From the NCBI GenBank assembly GCA_028045305.1, contig JAOFTV010000016.1, positions 1 through 43,610 of the forward strand: a stretch of DNA of 43,610 nt, given 5' to 3'. A program made the position numbers and the translations under genes. Source of the stretch: Opitutales bacterium (GTDB taxonomy: Bacteria; Verrucomicrobiota; Verrucomicrobiia; Opitutales; Seribacteraceae). The notes under the pieces are model-generated. The model made no database searches, was not told the origin of the DNA, and saw only the letters and a program-made list of their open reading frames with translations. How positions within the stretch are numbered: position 1 is the stretch's first letter; each line of letters begins with the position of its first letter. This document shows positions 1 through 9,641 of the stretch, in pieces.

Positions 1-1484
1 CATCCTTAGCTTTTTTACCCTTTTTCCCGTCTTGATGCTCTGGATCATCTTTTAGTTCTTTACGAAAAGCTTCCATCGCTTGCTTTCGCTCCTTTGGGTT
101 TAATTTGCCATCCCCATCGGCATCAAATTTTTCCAAGGCTTCCGTCAATCGTTTGACAATGGCTGGCTCTTCGGAGGCGAGGTTGGTTTTTTCTCCCGAG
201 TCTTGCTCCATGTCAAAAAGCAGTGGTTCAGTACTGTCGTATTCGCAGAGCAGTTTCCATTTTCCTTCCCGTATTGCCAGATCAGGTAGATCGTTGACCC
301 CGTAAAAAACGGTCGCGATCGGGAGGGCGCCGGAAAAAAATTGGTTTTACGCGGGAGTTGCTTGATTCGCCAAGGAGAACTCCGGGTAAAGACTCACCAT
401 CGAACTGGATCATTTGGGGGTAGGGTACATGGCAGAGATCGAGTAGGGTAGGGACGAGGTCGATTCCAGAAAAAACGGACTCCCGGTTAACTCGTCCTTT
501 CGATGCTTTTTTCATTAGTCCGGGTGCCCATGCCACTAGAGAGGAGCGGATACCCCCTTCGAAAAGCTGGGTCTTGTATCCGCGGAAGGGACCAGGGGAA
601 CCGAGCTCGGGGTCGGGCCCGTTATCGGAGCAGGCAAGGATGAGGGTGTTTTTTGCCAGTGCGGGGTCATCCTGTACATGCTGGAAAAGCCGGCCAAGCT
701 GACGGTCCATTTCTTCTAACACGGCGAGATAGAGTGTGCGCTTTTTCCCGTCTCCCCACTGATCCACCGGTGGCCAAAAGGGGCTGTGTACATCATCGGG
801 CCAAAGGTTCAGATAAAAAGGGTTTTCATCTTGCTTGGCTTGCTTGATAAAGGAAAGGGCGACATCGACAAACCCGGCGGTGATTTCCGAACGTTGCATC
901 CACTGATATCCTTTCCCCAGTCGTTCAGCATGGTGCCAAATACGACCGGGCTTGGTGGGGTCCTGCCCGGGCTTGAGGGTGAGAGGAAGGAGCTTTGGTC
1001 CCATGCCCTCGAAGTTGGTCAGGGCTTGATCAAACCCATATTCGGAAATTGCCGGGGCATCGTTCACATCGCGTTGCCCACCCATGTGCCACTTACCAAA
1101 ATGCCCGGTGGTATAGCCGGATTTCTTGAGTGCCCGGGCAAGCATGGGTGCCTTGGGGTCGAGCCATTGGGCCATGCCTCTCTCCGCATTCTGGGCACGA
1201 TGACCCAGGTAGGACGAGATTTTCCAACGCTGAGGATATTGGCCGGTGGAAATGGCCACACGGGAAGGCGAGCAAATGGGAGAGTTTACATAGAATTGTT
1301 CAAAACGGATGCCTTCCTTGGCCAAGCGGTCGATATGGGGGGTGGATGCATCCTGATTTCCAAAGCATGAAAAATCTCCCCATCCCATATCATCAATAAA
1401 AACGAGGATGATGTTGGGTCGGTTCTTAGATAGAAGCCCGAGGCTACTGAGCAAAAGCAAGAGGATGCCGATGACCATCCTCAT
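1..1484 (-). CDS. Secreted sulfatase with C-terminal EF-hand, frameshifted and cut by the window edge
   Basis: Type I sulfatase (alkaline-phosphatase fold) that hydrolyses sulfate esters, probably on a glycan, outside the cytoplasm. A hydrophobic signal segment is followed by the metal-binding DD in FIDDMGWGD, the formylglycine motif CSPSR, GKWHMG, a conserved HSPF histidine and CSDNG. The open frame runs from 1508 (TTG) or from ATG 1484/1478 down to a stop at 282. The coding sense continues in another frame to position 1: ...DRDRF then YGVNDLPDLAIREGKWKLL, LLFDMEQDSGEKTNLA, and an EF-hand loop DADGDGKLNPKE. Removing one base from the A6 run at 303-308 joins the two frames. It is the third gene of an operon with the DUF1501 gene, whose stop lies a few bases upstream. 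Start choice is uncertain because no clear Shine-Dalgarno is visible. The exact substrate is unknown. Confidence 0.88.
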
Positions 1485-1513
1485 CTTAAGCACTGGGAGA
1501 AAAGGCAAGAGTC

Positions 1514-2971
1514 CTAGGCAAGAAGGTCTTTAATTACTTTCGGGTGCTCGACTCCGGTGAGGCGTTGGTCGAGACCTAGGTAACGGTAGGTGAAGCGCTC
1601 GTGATCAATGCCAAGAGCACGAAGGACGGTGGCATTGAGGTCGTTCACATGGACCGGGTTTTCCAAAATATTGTAGGAGTAATCATCCGTTCTTCCGTAT
1701 TCCATGCCACGCTTAAATCCACCACCCGCGACCCAGCTGGAGAAGCAACGCCCATGGTGATCCCGTCCGTGGCTGTCCTTGGTTAATTTGCCCTGTGAAT
1801 ACACAGTCCGTCCAAACTCGCCCCCGAAGATGACAATGGTATCGTCAAGTAATCCGCGTTGTTTCAAGTCTTTGACGAGAGCGGCGGCGGGCTGGTCGAC
1901 ATCCTTGCATTGGTTACGGATGGCTTTGGGTAAATTGCCGTGCTGGTCCCATCCACGGTGGAAGAGTTGAACAAAAGGAACATCGCGCTCGGCGAGGCGA
2001 CGGGCAACCAAGCAGTTGTGGGCAAAAGTACCTTTTTTGCGGGCGTCCGGGCCGTACATATCAAGCACATGATCAGGTTCTTCCTTTAAATCAACGAGCT
2101 CGGGCACACTGGTTTGCATACGGTAGGCCATTTCGTACTGGGCAATACGGGCATCGATTTCCAGATCGCCACTTTGTGTTTTCTTATGCTGGTTAATCGC
2201 GGCAATACCGTCGAGCATATCGCGGCGCATACTCTTGGATATTCCGTTGGGGTTGGAAAGATAGAGCACGGGATCGCCCGCAGAACGGAACTTGATACCC
2301 TGGTGTTTGGAGGGCAGAAAGCCACTGCCCCAGAGGCGGTCGTAGAGGGCTTGGGGATTACCGTTACCCCGGGAGATCATGACCACATAGCCGGGTAAGT
2401 TTTGGTTTGGACTACCCATTCCCCAGTCCAACCAGGCACCCATGGAAGGTTTGCCAGGTTGTTGAGAACCGGTGTTGATCGCAGTGATGGCGGGGTCGTG
2501 GTTGATCGCCTCGGTGTGCATCGATTTGATCAGGCAGATATCATCGGCAATGGAGGCGGTGTGGGGAACGACCTCGCTAAACCAGGTGCCGTTTTGCCCA
2601 TGCTTGCTGAATTCGAACATCGGAGCCACGCAGGGGAAAGAAGACTGTTTGGAAGTCATCCCGGTGATGCGCTGGCCGTTGCGGATACTGTCGGGCAATT
2701 CCTGTCCGTGGTATTTCCGCAATTCCGGGTGGTAATCGAACATGTCGATATGGGAAGGTCCGCCGGACATAAACATGTAAATTACCCGCTTGGCAGTGGG
2801 CTTGAAGTGGGTACGCCCGAGGGTGCCGTTCAGGGGGACGGAACCGGAAGATCCCATCGCACCCATCAGAGGGGCAGCGATGTTAGCGAAACCGAGGGCA
2901 CCCATGCCCATCGCTCCGAGCTTGAGCATTTGACGGCGAGTATGAAGTTGGTGAAGGTCGAGTGGATTCAT
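1514..2971 (-). CDS. DUF1501 family secreted protein
   Basis: A 485-residue DUF1501 protein, a family in the alkaline phosphatase/sulfatase superfamily that is abundant in Planctomycetes and Verrucomicrobia and has no settled reaction. The N-terminus carries a twin-arginine-like signal (TRRQMLKLG near residue 12) followed by a hydrophobic stretch, so Tat export is likely. Family features are [17 protein letters not shown] near residue 70, [20 protein letters not shown], and the histidine-rich GRDHHG. The start ATG at 2971 lies 20 bases after the stop of the upstream DUF1549/DUF1553 gene. That pairing is the classic one for these two families and suggests that they act together. The downstream sulfatase follows within a few bases, so all three are probably co-transcribed. 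Family assignment is secure; the function is not known. Confidence 0.93.
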   Translation of the reverse strand: MNPLDLHQLHTRRQMLKLGAMGMGALGFANIAAPLMGAMGSSGSVPLNGTLGRTHFKPTAKRVIYMFMSGGPSHIDMFDYHPELRKYHGQELPDSIRNGQRITGMTSKQSSFPCVAPMFEFSKHGQNGTWFSEVVPHTASIADDICLIKSMHTEAINHDPAITAINTGSQQPGKPSMGAWLDWGMGSPNQNLPGYVVMISRGNGNPQALYDRLWGSGFLPSKHQGIKFRSAGDPVLYLSNPNGISKSMRRDMLDGIAAINQHKKTQSGDLEIDARIAQYEMAYRMQTSVPELVDLKEEPDHVLDMYGPDARKKGTFAHNCLVARRLAERDVPFVQLFHRGWDQHGNLPKAIRNQCKDVDQPAAALVKDLKQRGLLDDTIVIFGGEFGRTVYSQGKLTKDSHGRDHHGRCFSSWVAGGGFKRGMEYGRTDDYSYNILENPVHVNDLNATVLRALGIDHERFTYRYLGLDQRLTGVEHPKVIKDLLA

Positions 2972-2991
2972 GGCGATTTCTGAGTTTTGGA

Positions 2992-5900
2992 TTATTCGCG
3001 GTTCAGGGTTTCATCCAGGTTAAGAATCATGGAGGCGAGAACTGTCCAGGTGGCGTGTTCTTCGCGGTTTAAGGAATTGTCGCGTGGAGAGTCTCCCATG
3101 GCGAGCAACTGGTCTACCTGGGCAGGGTTCTGATCAAAGACAGCTTTCTGTTTGTCGTATGCCTTTTTCATTACCTGTTGGCGCAAGCTGTCTGCGGGTC
3201 GCCCGGTGGCGAGCTCAAACATTCGGTTGACCCGGCTGGGCAGGTCTTGGGGACTACTCTTGAGAACACGCTGGGCGAGGAAGCGGGAGGCTTCCACAAA
3301 TTGTACATCATTAAGGGTAACCAGGGATTGCATCGGTGTATTGGTGCGCTGGCGCTGAATCGTACAGATTTCACGGGAGGGTGTATCAAAGGCAGTCATA
3401 GCTGGCTGAGGGGCGGAGCGCTTCCAGTAGGTATACATACTGCGGCGGTAAATCTTGTTTCCTGTGTCCTGTACAAACCTCCGGCCTCGGTCTAGGGATA
3501 CTTCGTTCCACAGTCCAGCGGGTTGGTAGGGCTTTACGCCTGGTCCGCCAAATTTTTTGTTCAGTAATCCGCTGACATGCAAGGCCTGGTCCCGTACAAA
3601 TTCTCCCATCATCCGGAAGCGTGGAGCCCGGGCGAAGTAGAGATTTTCCGGGTCCTTGGCCAAATGTTCTTTGGTGGTGACAGAGGACTGGCGGTAGGTG
3701 GCAGAAGTCACCAATTGGCGGATCATCTTCTTTACATCCCAGTCGCTCTCTAGGAAGTCAGCTGCCAGCCAGTTGATCAGGCCGGGGTGGGTGGGCCATT
3801 TCCCTTGTGAGCCAAAGTCGCTGGGCGTATCGCAGAGTCCACGGCCAAAGATTGTCTGCCAGTAGCGGTTGACGGTGACCCGTGGAGTGAGTGGGTTTTC
3901 TTTATCAGTAAGCCATTTCGCCAGACCGAGACGGTTCTTTTCCGATTCGGTTTTCATGGGGTGGAGAAAGTCGGGGGTGTTTGCCTGAATGACCTTGGAT
4001 TTATCTGGCGAGGAGTACTGCCCACGAACCAACAAGTAAGTGTCGCGGATTTTGTTGGGCGGGTTATCCCCCATCACCATTGAGGTGATTTTGTTCTTAC
4101 GAACATTGTTCAGGGCATTCTGTTTGTTATTTCTGGCGGCAAGGAGGTTTTTATATTCCTTATCAAAACGGTTGAGGTACTCGTCATGAAGCAAGGTTCG
4201 CTGGGCATTGGCCAGGGCATCGAGAGGCTTTGCAAAGAGTGGAGAGAGGGCATCCACTTTGCTCAGTTTCTCCACATCCTTGCGGTTGAGCACCCGGTGG
4301 TAGAGCCCAATCTCATCTATCTCTACTCCATTTACTGCTGCACCGTAGTAGCGGCGCCCAACCCGGAAGGTTTTATCCGTCTTGATGGTGGCAGTCAGAC
4401 CATCCTGGGCAATGTCCTTTTGCTGGCTTGCACCATTGACAAAAATATTAATACCCGCAGCTTTGCCTGACCCGTCATAGGTGACACATAAGTGATTCCA
4501 AACATTTAGCGGAAGTGGAGTTTTTGAGACCACTTTGATCGCATTTTCTGGATATGCATGTATAATATGCATACCGGGGCGACCGCCCTCCATCCACACA
4601 TCATATCCGCGATGCTTTGCTTTCTCATCCATCTTTCCAAGAAGTGCACCGGATAGTTTGGTGGTTGCTTTTACCCACATCGACCAGGAGAATGCCTGAT
4701 TATATTCGAGAACACCGGCGGTGGGAGACTCGATGAAGCCACTTTGTTCAACCATAAAGCCTGAGGCTACCTTGCCAAGTTCGGTCTGCTTGGCATTACC
4801 ATTGATTATGTAACGATCCTTTTGGTTTGTGCTGTCCACGGTTTGGTTGCCCTCGAATGAATTAAAATCGATGGAGGAGACCAAGCCCTTGGGTTCGGGG
4901 ATGAAGCGGTAGGATAGTTCCATTACCTCGGCAATCTCATTTCCCATAAGTACCCGGTTGTAGACACGGATATCATCGATATCGGTATCGTTGAGCTGAG
5001 CGGATCGGTACCTTCGGCCGATGTGCAAAGGTTTATCCGTACGAATGCTGTTTTTTTTAAGGGTATGGTGCGGATTTCCTTTGTCCTGCTTTTTACCGTT
5101 TACATAGATTTCCACAGAATTTGGGGAGGCTGTGCCATTGTAAGTCACGCAGACATGCTGCCACTGATTTTGTTTGAGCTGGTTTTTCGCCACCACTTTG
5201 TGAGCGTTGTCGGGCCAGGCATGAATGATGTGCATGCCGGGGCGTCCGCCTTCAAACCAAAGGTCATAGCCACGAAATTTATTCCCCTCGTCCATTTTGC
5301 CAATCACGGCACCGCTTAATTGGGTGTTAGAGGGTCTGACCCATGCACTTAAAGAAAAGGATTGGTTGTGTTCGAAATCTCCAAAGTTGGGAACTTCGGC
5401 ATAGGCATTTTTTTCGATTCTTATTCCGCTCTTGAACTTGGCATTGGCCACCTTGATGGGGGAATCCCGTAAAATGGTGGGCGTGGCTTCGGCTATGCCC
5501 TTGTCGGATTGATTGTTTTCCAGATCGACACGGTCGAAGGGGAAGAAGCCAACCAGTCCATCGGGCTCCAGGATGCCTGGGTTTGTTTTAATGTCCTTGG
5601 AACACTGAGCGAACCAATTTTTGAAGGGATTCAGGGATTGCTTACGACGGGCATTGAGTTGGCTCCGTGCATCCTGTAAGGCACCCTCCGCATCCGCTAA
5701 TTGTTTTTCACGCTCTGGAGTCATGATCTCCACTAGTGGTGCCTGGTTTCCTCTTCTTGTCTGCATGCCGGGATCAGCATTGTTATTAAAGAAAGCAAAC
5801 ATTTGGTAATATTCCTTTTGGGAGAAGGGGTCGTACATATGATCGTGGCATTGGGCACATTCAAAGGTCATCCCGAGCCAGACATTGGATGTGGTCTTCA

Positions 5901-6837
5901 CCCTGTCGATCACATATTCCACCCGGAACTCTTCGGCAATGGCCCCGCCTTCATCGGTGGTGGCATGGTTGCGGTTAAAGCCGGAAGCGATTTTTTGTTC
6001 AAGGGAAGCCTCGGGCAAGAGATCGCCCGCGATTTGCTCGATGGTGAATTCATCGAAGGGTTTGTTGTCGCGGTAAGCGTTGAGCACCCAGTCTCTCCAA
6101 GGCCACATATCGCGGGGGCCATCGTCGTGAAACACGGAGGTGTCGCCGTAGCGGGCGGCATCCATCCATACGAGGGCCATGCGTTCGGCATATTCATCGG
6201 AAGCAAGCAGGCGGTCGACCAATTTTTCGTAGGCATCGGGGGATTGATCGGCCAAGAATTCGTTGACCTCATAAGGGCTGGGGGGGAGACCGGTTAGGTC
6301 GAGGTAGACCCGGCGGACGAGGGTGCGACGATCAGCTTCGGGGGAAGGCTTGAGCCCAAGGCCGTCCAGTTTGGCACGAATGAAATGATCGATTGGATTT
6401 TTGGCCCACTTCTGGTTGCTGGTTTGAGGGATAGCCGGTTTTTGCACGGGCAGGTAGGACCAGTGTCCCTCCCATTTCGCTCCCTGCTCAATCCATTTGG
6501 TAAGGATTTCCTTTTCCCGTTCGGTCAGTTCCTTTTTGCTCTCCGGCGGGGGCATGATCTCGTCTGGATCGTCCGATACAATACGGTGCCAGGCTTCACT
6601 ATCCTCAGTACTGCCGGGAACAATGGCGGCAAATCCATCCTTCTCGAAATAGGCTTCTTCGGGCAGATCAAGTCGCAAGTCGGCTTCGCGGAATTTTTCC
6701 GAGGGGCCATGGCAATGAAAACATTTTCCAGAAAGGATGGGCCGGACATCTCGGTTGAATTGAATGGTTTCTTCAGCACTCCCTATGTAGAGGGTAGCGA
6801 ATAGAAGAAAAGAAGAGAGAATTAAACGAAGATTCAT
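2992..6837 (-). CDS. DUF1549/DUF1553 cytochrome-like protein with two LamG domains
   Basis: A 1281-residue secreted protein. In order: signal peptide (1-21); an N-terminal planctomycete-type cytochrome c domain with a haem motif C39-F-H-C42-H43; DUF1549 at about 148-355, containing a second CAQCH at 327-331; two LamG/concanavalin-like domains at about 425-645 and 655-870; then DUF1553 from about 970 to the C-terminus. The two LamG domains are recognisable copies: both carry [12 protein letters not shown] and a GRRY motif. LamG domains usually bind carbohydrate, so the protein may hold a redox or hydrolytic function at a polysaccharide. It is the first gene of the operon with the DUF1501 protein and the sulfatase. 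A long AT-rich region upstream is the likely promoter region. Family assignment is firm; the reaction is unknown. Confidence 0.94.
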   Translation of the reverse strand: MNLRLILSSFLLFATLYIGSAEETIQFNRDVRPILSGKCFHCHGPSEKFREADLRLDLPEEAYFEKDGFAAIVPGSTEDSEAWHRIVSDDPDEIMPPPESKKELTEREKEILTKWIEQGAKWEGHWSYLPVQKPAIPQTSNQKWAKNPIDHFIRAKLDGLGLKPSPEADRRTLVRRVYLDLTGLPPSPYEVNEFLADQSPDAYEKLVDRLLASDEYAERMALVWMDAARYGDTSVFHDDGPRDMWPWRDWVLNAYRDNKPFDEFTIEQIAGDLLPEASLEQKIASGFNRNHATTDEGGAIAEEFRVEYVIDRVKTTSNVWLGMTFECAQCHDHMYDPFSQKEYYQMFAFFNNNADPGMQTRRGNQAPLVEIMTPEREKQLADAEGALQDARSQLNARRKQSLNPFKNWFAQCSKDIKTNPGILEPDGLVGFFPFDRVDLENNQSDKGIAEATPTILRDSPIKVANAKFKSGIRIEKNAYAEVPNFGDFEHNQSFSLSAWVRPSNTQLSGAVIGKMDEGNKFRGYDLWFEGGRPGMHIIHAWPDNAHKVVAKNQLKQNQWQHVCVTYNGTASPNSVEIYVNGKKQDKGNPHHTLKKNSIRTDKPLHIGRRYRSAQLNDTDIDDIRVYNRVLMGNEIAEVMELSYRFIPEPKGLVSSIDFNSFEGNQTVDSTNQKDRYIINGNAKQTELGKVASGFMVEQSGFIESPTAGVLEYNQAFSWSMWVKATTKLSGALLGKMDEKAKHRGYDVWMEGGRPGMHIIHAYPENAIKVVSKTPLPLNVWNHLCVTYDGSGKAAGINIFVNGASQQKDIAQDGLTATIKTDKTFRVGRRYYGAAVNGVEIDEIGLYHRVLNRKDVEKLSKVDALSPLFAKPLDALANAQRTLLHDEYLNRFDKEYKNLLAARNNKQNALNNVRKNKITSMVMGDNPPNKIRDTYLLVRGQYSSPDKSKVIQANTPDFLHPMKTESEKNRLGLAKWLTDKENPLTPRVTVNRYWQTIFGRGLCDTPSDFGSQGKWPTHPGLINWLAADFLESDWDVKKMIRQLVTSATYRQSSVTTKEHLAKDPENLYFARAPRFRMMGEFVRDQALHVSGLLNKKFGGPGVKPYQPAGLWNEVSLDRGRRFVQDTGNKIYRRSMYTYWKRSAPQPAMTAFDTPSREICTIQRQRTNTPMQSLVTLNDVQFVEASRFLAQRVLKSSPQDLPSRVNRMFELATGRPADSLRQQVMKKAYDKQKAVFDQNPAQVDQLLAMGDSPRDNSLNREEHATWTVLASMILNLDETLNRE

Positions 6838-7163
6838 TAAAAAAATTGTGATTAGGAAGTATTTAATAGAATTGCGAAAGAACTTTAGGACAAGTTGGAA
6901 ATGACAAGTATTCTTAGAAAAAAATTAACTAAATTTAGAATTAAATAAAAAACATCGGTAGAATATAGGATTTTTTATCACTGATATAATCAACTAATCA
7001 CTCCCTCATTCCAACAAATCTGACATTTTAAAATCATCCTAATTAAAAACCTACTAAAACCATTTGATCTATAATTTAAAAAAAATCCAAAAATGGAATA
7101 GGCAAACCGAACCATTTTTTTAAAGTGTGGAGTAATGAAAACTTTTAAGCTAGGAATAAACTC
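6838..7163. other. AT-rich divergent intergenic region
   Basis: This 326-base gap separates the minus-strand DUF1549/DUF1553 operon from the plus-strand gene at 7164. It is markedly more AT-rich than the flanking genes and contains several A or T runs. TATAAT hexamers occur on the plus strand at 6985-6990 and 7070-7075, but I see no convincing -35 element at the right spacing for either. A ten-codon reading frame with ATG at 7135 ends in the TGA that overlaps the TTG start at 7164. No RNA gene or protein gene is otherwise supported here. It presumably holds promoters for both directions. Confidence 0.5.
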
Positions 7164-7787
7164 TTGAACGATTCTAATACACCCGAAAAAAAGCCTAAAG
7201 AAATTCAGGAAACCCCCGAAAGTCCATCAGCAGAGGAACTTCCCGAGCTCGATGCCACAGAGTTGATGCTCCATGGTAACCTGGCTGCCCAGATCCGATA
7301 TTCTATGATCAAGGGATTGGCCGAGGCTCTGGACGAAAAGGCACAGCTCTTAATCGAGGCGGAATCGAATTTCGAACCTCAGGAAGACGAGACCTTTGCT
7401 GAGATTGCCCTGCCGGAGATCGAAGCTATGGCTCAAGCCCTAACTGACGAATGGATTGATTTCTCCAAAATTCGTTACTGGGAAAGTTGCCAAACCGCCG
7501 AGGTTGAGTGGGAGGAGTACAAAGATGAAAATGGTAAAGTTGTTCAACATATGCCTTACACGAAGCCTCTGGAAGATGCCAAAGAAGGAAATCGTTTGCT
7601 TGCCAACCTTGAGCAGACCCGTAACTGGTTGGAAAAAGTCCACCTTTTGCACGAGGAAAAGGGAATGGGCTGGGTGTCCCCCCATGGTTGTCCAGAGGAT
7701 GGACAGCACGCTTACGAAGCCCGCCGGATTTGTATTGAAAAATTAAACCAATCTATTGATTCAGTCCGTTCGAATTTCGACCTTTAG
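7164..7787 (+). CDS. Acidic protein of unknown function
   Basis: A 207-residue protein that I do not recognise. It is strongly acidic, with a Glu/Pro-rich and probably disordered N-terminus (about 1-30) followed by a mostly helical-looking body. There is no signal peptide, membrane segment or known catalytic motif, so it is probably cytoplasmic. A conserved-looking C-terminal section contains GMGWVSPHGCPEDGQHAYEARR. The start is TTG at 7164, preceded by AGGA at about 8 bases. The reading frame is closed by a stop only five codons upstream, so no earlier start is possible. It converges on alr with 12 bases between the stops, so it is a separate transcription unit. Reading frame and codon use look like a real gene; function is open. 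Confidence 0.72.
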   Translation: MNDSNTPEKKPKEIQETPESPSAEELPELDATELMLHGNLAAQIRYSMIKGLAEALDEKAQLLIEAESNFEPQEDETFAEIALPEIEAMAQALTDEWIDFSKIRYWESCQTAEVEWEEYKDENGKVVQHMPYTKPLEDAKEGNRLLANLEQTRNWLEKVHLLHEEKGMGWVSPHGCPEDGQHAYEARRICIEKLNQSIDSVRSNFDL

Positions 7788-7799
7788 ATTGTTTTTAAA

Positions 7800-8927
7800 T
7801 CACTCCCGCTTGGTTAAGTAAACCCGGGGTACACGCTTGGTTATTGAACATAAGAGTTCCCAGGCAATGGTTTGCCCGTGTTCCGCCAGTTCAGTCAGTA
7901 AAATAGATTCATTTTTCTGTTGTCCAATCAAGGTTACCTGGGTGCCGGGAGTAATTTCATCCATCGCGGAAGAAAGGTCTATGATAGTCTGGTCCATGGT
8001 TACCCGTCCAACCAAAGGGTAGCGCTTTCCATGGATAAGTGCACATGCACGGTCACCGCAATGAAGAGGAATGGCATCCCCATATCCAGCGGCAATTATT
8101 CCAACGGTTGAATCTTTCGCCAGTTTGTGCTCCCGGCCATAGCTTAGAGATGTGCCTGCAGGCAGTTTCTTTACCAACGCCAGTTTGGAATGAAAAGAAA
8201 GCACAGGTTCAACTTCAAGATCTGATAGAAGGCTTTCTTTGGGCGGGGAGACTCCAAATTGTAACAAGCCAATACGCACAGCATTAAAGGGGGATTTCCC
8301 GACGATTGAACGTAAGCTAGATGAATTGTCTGCATGAATGAGTAACTCATTTTTTTGCTCGATCGCAGGTGCTATGACTTGAAGAAAGCGTTTTCGTTGA
8401 TCGAGGCTGAATGAGTAATCGGAGGGATCGGGGAAATGAGTAAGAATGCCCTGTAAAAGAAGCTCGGGTGTTTGCAAGAGTTGGTCAAGAATGGCAGGTG
8501 CATCCTCCCACCAGGCACCCATTCTACCCATGCCCGTATCGATCTTTAGGTGAACTTTTATGGGCACCCCGTTGGTTCGCGAAAGTTCCACAAGTCTTTT
8601 GATCTCAGAAGCATTGGAAAGAGAGGCGATGAGGTCGTAATCGATGAGTGCCTGATCTTCCTCTTCCAAAAGCGGACCAAGTACGAGAATAGGCCACCCC
8701 GATCCCATTTCCCGAATATCCACAGCCTCCTTGACATTGGCCACGGCAAAAAGATCGACACCGCTTTGCATTAGGCGAGTTGCGGTTGGGTGAATCCCGT
8801 GTCCGTAAGCATCTGCTTTAACAACAGAAACATACTTCATTTGCTTGGGCAGAGCGGCACGAATGCGGGTGATATTACGTTCGAGAGAGGCAAGATCGAT
8901 GTCCGCCCAGCACCTCATGTTATTCAT
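7800..8927 (-). CDS. alr: Alanine racemase
   Basis: Converts L-alanine to D-alanine for peptidoglycan, using pyridoxal phosphate in the cytoplasm. The 375-residue length fits the family. The PLP-binding lysine is K37 in VVKADAYGHG, and the second catalytic base is Y263 in SLSYGREH. The TGMGRMG motif near 131 and AAGYGDA near 279 are also present. The start could be ATG at 8927 or at codon 4. It lies about 30 bases downstream of the TsaB-like gene and is probably the last gene of the kinase-rpoN-tsaB-alr operon. The identification is secure. Confidence 0.96.
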   Translation of the reverse strand: MNNMRCWADIDLASLERNITRIRAALPKQMKYVSVVKADAYGHGIHPTATRLMQSGVDLFAVANVKEAVDIREMGSGWPILVLGPLLEEEDQALIDYDLIASLSNASEIKRLVELSRTNGVPIKVHLKIDTGMGRMGAWWEDAPAILDQLLQTPELLLQGILTHFPDPSDYSFSLDQRKRFLQVIAPAIEQKNELLIHADNSSSLRSIVGKSPFNAVRIGLLQFGVSPPKESLLSDLEVEPVLSFHSKLALVKKLPAGTSLSYGREHKLAKDSTVGIIAAGYGDAIPLHCGDRACALIHGKRYPLVGRVTMDQTIIDLSSAMDEITPGTQVTLIGQQKNESILLTELAEHGQTIAWELLCSITKRVPRVYLTKRE

Positions 8928-8957
8928 CGAAATATAATCCTTTCCGAGATCGAACGA

Positions 8958-9641
8958 TCAACCAAATTTTAGGGAGGGTTCCCATTTTTTGAAGGTCATG
9001 GGCTCAGGGGAATAAGGAAGAGGTTGTTCTGCAGAGAGGGAAACTTTTTGTAGGTCTTCCAAACCTTTAATTTTCTGGAGATCGTAAGCGAGGGTGGAAG
9101 AAGAGGGTATCACAAGATTGGAACCGCGCTGGTCAGGAATGTGGAGGGATTGAGGGTATTCACGGATGGCATCTTCTTCCTCCATGATTTTTTTTTCTCC
9201 AATGAAGGAATTTTCGCCAGTTGACAACCTTACAAAACGCCTGCCCCTACGAAAGGGTGCCTGCAGGCTGGGGGGTGGGGATGTGGGCATGAGCATTGCC
9301 AGGTCCAGGGCGTTGTATTGGAAAAGTTGCACGCTATCACCTCTTTGCCATATCAAAGTTTTAACAAATGCTGCAGCCAGTCGTAGTCCGAGTGTGGATC
9401 CGGGACCTTCGCAAAAATAGATCTGAGAGACTTGTTTGAGTGAGAGTGGAGCACCGTCAAAAAGTTTGTGAACGAGGTGGAAAATTCCTTGCATCGCTTG
9501 ACTAGGGTCGGTCTCCAACCTGATCCACCCGTGAGCACTGGGTAGTCCTATCTGAATAGGGGACCCGGATGCATCCACCACTAGGGCGAGCGGAGAATGA
9601 TGAGACGGAATATTCCGTTGATCGGCAGGAGGGGTTGGCAT
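8958..9641 (-). CDS. tsaB: TsaB-like tRNA threonylcarbamoyladenosine biosynthesis protein
   Basis: A 227-residue protein of the TsaB/YeaZ group (M22 family, ASKHA fold). In other bacteria this is a partner of TsaD and TsaE in making t6A37 on tRNA. Supporting features are an N-terminal LVVDASG (cf. the ILaIDTS strand), CEGPGSTLGLRLAAAFVKTL at about 84-103, which matches the GPGSFTGLR...AKGL signature, and a C-terminal PEPMTFKKWEP typical of the tail. The signature deviates somewhat (STLGLR instead of SFTGLR), so the protein is divergent. Its ATG overlaps the rpoN stop as TGATG, which indicates translational coupling. Assignment is likely but rests on a few motifs. Confidence 0.72.
   Translation of the reverse strand: MPTPPADQRNIPSHHSPLALVVDASGSPIQIGLPSAHGWIRLETDPSQAMQGIFHLVHKLFDGAPLSLKQVSQIYFCEGPGSTLGLRLAAAFVKTLIWQRGDSVQLFQYNALDLAMLMPTSPPPSLQAPFRRGRRFVRLSTGENSFIGEKKIMEEEDAIREYPQSLHIPDQRGSNLVIPSSSTLAYDLQKIKGLEDLQKVSLSAEQPLPYSPEPMTFKKWEPSLKFG

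Noticed and set aside
786-1370. 194-codon open frame on the plus strand
   Set aside because: Shadow of the minus-strand sulfatase; no start signal or recognisable domain.
2402-2983. 193-codon open frame on the plus strand
   Set aside because: Antisense to the DUF1501 gene, whose motifs are all on the minus strand.
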